Positions 60,090 to 64,000 of a DNA stretch of 64,000 bases are shown piece after piece (the first letter of the stretch is position 1; every line of letters begins with the position of its first letter). Below the pieces are notes generated by a model. The model was not told the DNA's origin. It searched no databases and worked only from the letters and a program-made list of their open reading frames with translations. Both the position numbers and the translations under genes were made by a program. Source of the stretch: Lethocerus indicus (Eukaryota > Arthropoda > Insecta > Hemiptera > Belostomatidae). The stretch is from positions 14,136,001-14,200,000 of the forward strand of contig JACDQD010000004.1 of assembly GCA_019843655.1 (NCBI GenBank). Direction: 5' to 3'.

Positions 60090-63000
60090 CACATGCACTG
60101 AACGTGAGGATACCCACACAGAACAACCCCAACAGGAGATGAGACAGGAACATACGAAATCTACGAGAACCGTTTTATTTTGTTATAGAAACATTGTATA
60201 TGTATAAAAAGGAGAAATGATTAGGGACAAAAGTCTCTTACGTAAGCCCCTTCTTCCATAACACTCGAGCGGAGCGTTAAGCATCCTGTCATACTTTTAA
60301 AGGGCGTTTGGATTCAGCAAGTAAACATCCGCCTTAAAATCAAGGTGATACCGTCCGAAAAAGCATCCTCATGCATATTTAACAGCATATTTCGCCCCCA
60401 CCGTACGTCCGCTGTCATTATTGCCCATTGTTTGTCCCAGGTGACATTGAAACAAATTCCCAGTCCGAGTGAGAAACTGAGACTGGACTGGACGATGAAC
60501 CGCGGTCCACATCATTTTTTCCTTTTATTTATTATTTAATCAACCTTTATGGTTCTCCTGATAAAGAGACCACCCAGTGTTGACACTTTTTGGCTTGTGT
60601 CTCGGCTACAGACCGAGCAGATTTCTAGGCCAGTGGCTTTTAAACCGCCGTTGAGAGGAATTTGATAAGCAAATTAGGATGGGGAGTGAGACGGTAATGA
60701 AACTTTAAGAACTGGGATTTCAGAAATCGTCAACTGTTATGATGATGTTTCGGTTGATTAGGATACCGATAATAGTCTGAATAGTATACCGATAATTTGT
60801 AAAACTACTTTTTTGTTACCGACATGTAATTATTAAAACAATAAAAAGACAGATTGGATTTAGGAACCGTCGTACCAAATTTTTTCAGTATTCTTCAGTG
60901 TATTGTGAAATTTAGCGAAAATATACGCTATTCCGATACCTGGCGTTTAAATAGAATTGATTGTCAACTTCAGAATATTAAATAAGTGTGGTCATTTAGT
61001 TTAAGCATGTTTTGTTTACCGTGAAGCATGAAGTATTCATTTTAACAGCGTGAAGAAATAACATCCTATTATTTTGCGTCACGACTCCCCTCCCTCCTCA
61101 AGGAGTGTTGAGTCATGCCGGGCTTAAAAACGTTTTGCCATTTTACTATATATAATGTCATTGCTACGAAATATTATATGACGACCAGTCGTTGTTACTT
61201 TTGATGAAGTTCACTACGCTTTAACCTTCAACGTCTTTTATATCTGAAAACATTAATTCAGCTCATTGTACCTCATTTATTTAAATCACCAATATTTATC
61301 GATCTGAAGTAGAAATATTTTCTAATAGCAGAGGCTTTCTAGATGGATTCTAAATACATGAAACAATTTTATGAAAAAAAATTAATATATCAGCGAATTA
61401 CTTTCGATCATATGCTTTGTTCTGTATACTAGTACTATTGTATTTTGGAATTATTTGTATTTATTTAAATATAATTTTAAAAAATGTAAAGAACAGCAAT
61501 GTTTAAACAATTATAATACAGTGTCTATTTAAAGGACTTGACTAATTGAAAAAGTTCAGAAATAATTTTCCGTGTATTTTCCATGTGAAATTAATTTGAG
61601 ATACTTACTTAATTGGTTAAAAAGTGTCGAACACTATTTTATTTTAAATGAATAATCCTGAGTATAATTCTAGTTTAGTCACGCTAGTTTATAATATACT
61701 GCAAAAGCGTCCCCGTTTCTATTTCTTTGACTGTAAGTTAGATTGTACTAGAATATTAATTTTTGACTGTCTGCATTATTGAAATGCATTACTGAATGTA
61801 TAATTGGCGTCACCGATGATTCAGGCACTTGTTTCCGTTACGAAAAGCGGCGCCCAACGTGGAGGAATTCGTGGAATACAGTAGCGTGGACGCTCCTGAA
61901 AGGATTGTCAAACGGAAACCGCCCTGAATGTATAATTAGAACAGTATTGTCTTCCCAAATATATTCCAATATTCCTCGAAAGCGGTCAGGATGTGATGCA
62001 TCGGTTTACTGTCGGAATAAGAAAGAGAATAAATGAAAATATTCGCCGAGAAATGCGTTCGTTTCTATTTAGTATCTTTTTAACGCCATTGTAAAACTTG
62101 TCACATTTCGGAATTATTCAAGAGTAGATAATCGAGAACAAACCAACTAACATAGGTTGGTTTCAAACCAACCAAATACAAAGATCACATTAAGTTAATT
62201 TTCAAAGATTTCTATTCCTTTAATTGATTGCCATTTATTTTTAATAATATTTTGTTTCTTATCAATATTTTTCAATATAGCAATTTCAGACTCAATATTA
62301 AGCTTTTGGAGTGGGGGAACATTAATATTTACTTATAACTTATTTAAGCTAAATTTTTAGTACTACAAAGTCTGCCGTAATCCCTGACAGAGAGATTGAT
62401 TTACTATTGTTCCCAATTGAAGTGCTGCTATTTCAGAGTTCTTGTTGTAGGCGTTCCATATTGGAAATAACTTAAGCATGTGGAACGCGCGGGTTATTCT
62501 GAAATAAAAAATGTTCTAAGGAATGTTACAGCTCTCATTTCTCAACACTACAGTTTTTTCGTACAGTGCTCCAATCCGTATTTGAACCAATTGCAGTTTG
62601 CACTAACTAGTCCGCTAACTAACAATTCAGGGTTCAATCACGGCTGTATTTCATATCCCTTGACATTTAATCTTCGCACTCGGTATTAAATTTATATTGA
62701 TTCTACATGCGCCCACAATGTGGATTTAGTTCCGTGTAGGAAATGGCAAATTGGTGCAGGGATCTTAGTTATTGCTTTGTAACAAACTGTTTCTACTGGT
62801 CGATCTTGTCTGGCATATTTAATTTTATTCATTATTTCTGCTCTCGATTACAGGGTAAGGAATGGACACGTATTTTTAATATTTATGGAGATTCTACTAT
62901 GTTACTTGAAGATAAAAAAAGTTAGGTTTAAGAAAATTCTAAAGATATTTCAGCGCTATCGTTTCACTCACAATTCACTGTAATAATAAAAAGCAGTTTG

Positions 63001-64000
63001 GTAATATATTTCAATGGTTTTTCGCAACAACCAACTAAACACTGAAAAGAAAATCGGGAGACTAACAACGTAAATAATTTATCCTTGGATTAAAGCAATT
63101 AAACAATTAAAAAAGGGGCGCCAGTTTGTTTCAGATCCCAATAAAAAGAATATAAAGAAACACACACAGTATAAAGAAAAATGGATGACGCTTGCTTCGA
63201 GGCTTGAAACAGGAGGCCCTTGTAAATTTAACCAAATGATCTGATCAACTTTTGTTTTTTATTTTTTAAATTCCTTATCATTCATAACTTTCCTTAAGCC
63301 AAACTCGGCATACTCTACCGTGGCCTATATGAGGGTCTTAATGTCGCATTGCTGGCCTCTAGATGTCTTGTCCGTTTCATTAGTAGACGCGTCATAATAA
63401 TCTCAACCAACTCCAGAATCCCGTTTTGTATTACAATGCGACATACTTTCGTGTTAATACAATATATTCCTTCTTAACCAATTGTGCTCTGCCCAATTGG
63501 ATTGTGCCTTATTACTAATGAGTAAAACGGTTTGTGTTGAGGACCGCGCGTCCCTGAAATGTGTTGAGCCGGCCACGGACCTGCCCCCCCGTGAATAATC
63601 AATTTCCTCTCCGGTAGAACTCTCAGAACATGAATAAAACCAACAGACCGTAGAGTGGCCTGTCCTGAAGTCTCCGCGTACTGGCCGATGATGGTGAAAC
63701 CTAATTTTATCTTTAGCTTGCCGACGGTATAAACTGTAAACCGGTGCCCGAAATTATCGGTTTCCCCTCACATTTTCTTCAGCATCAAATGTTAATGTTT
63801 ATACAACACTGTTGCATATTTCCAAATAGCACTTTAATAATGAAATATGTCGACTTTTTACTTGCTATTCCCTCTAGTATACTATGTTTTTTTTCTTAAT
63901 GATGAGAAGACACTCTTTAAAAATATATTAAATTAGGACACCACCTATATAAAAGTTCATTAATACTGTTGGTTTTTTTATTTGATTACAATTATGCATG

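Overview
The window is nuclear DNA of an insect. It is AT-rich, has long introns with GT/AG junctions, many (TA)n microsatellites and a decayed non-LTR retrotransposon end. Two genes are recognised with confidence from their proteins: short gastrulation (sog, the insect chordin) and bazooka (baz, the insect Par-3). The order cannot be fixed from sequence alone. The base composition, large introns and full chordin architecture would fit a hemimetabolous insect, but that is inference.

Layout. Positions 1-15436 hold no exon I can support and are most simply upstream or intron sequence of sog. Positions 15437-29130 (+) carry twelve sog exons: the second half of VWC1, a linker exon, four CHRD domains over seven exons, and three C-terminal VWC domains ending at TAG 29128-29130. 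The start codon, signal/anchor and first half of VWC1 were not found. Reading frame and splice phase are consistent through all twelve exons except once, in a G-rich tract at about 27609-27709, where one base appears to be missing.

Positions 32067-33341 (-) are an intronless 424-residue gene with a myristoylation-type N-terminus and a C-terminal coiled coil; I do not recognise it. About 0.8 kb away and divergently transcribed, 34147-39918 (+) assembles into an eleven-exon gene of 710 residues: short signal peptide, Thr-rich segment, one V-type Ig domain, helical middle, cysteine-rich GTFS/TYQ module, one transmembrane helix and a basic tail. Its layout recalls the zona pellucida-binding (Sp38/ZPBP) family of sperm proteins with an added membrane anchor. 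This is the most novel item in the window.

Positions 41427-41546 (+) are the first coding exon of baz (40 codons, the start of the oligomerising N-terminal domain), behind a GC-rich, probably TATA-less promoter region. The remaining 22.4 kb is baz intron 1, with a local tandem duplication at 47.1-47.7 kb and a possible Ig-exon relic near 48.35 kb.

Functionally, sog (extracellular BMP antagonist, dorsoventral axis) and baz (apical polarity scaffold) act in different compartments. Their adjacency is a linkage observation, not evidence of a shared pathway.
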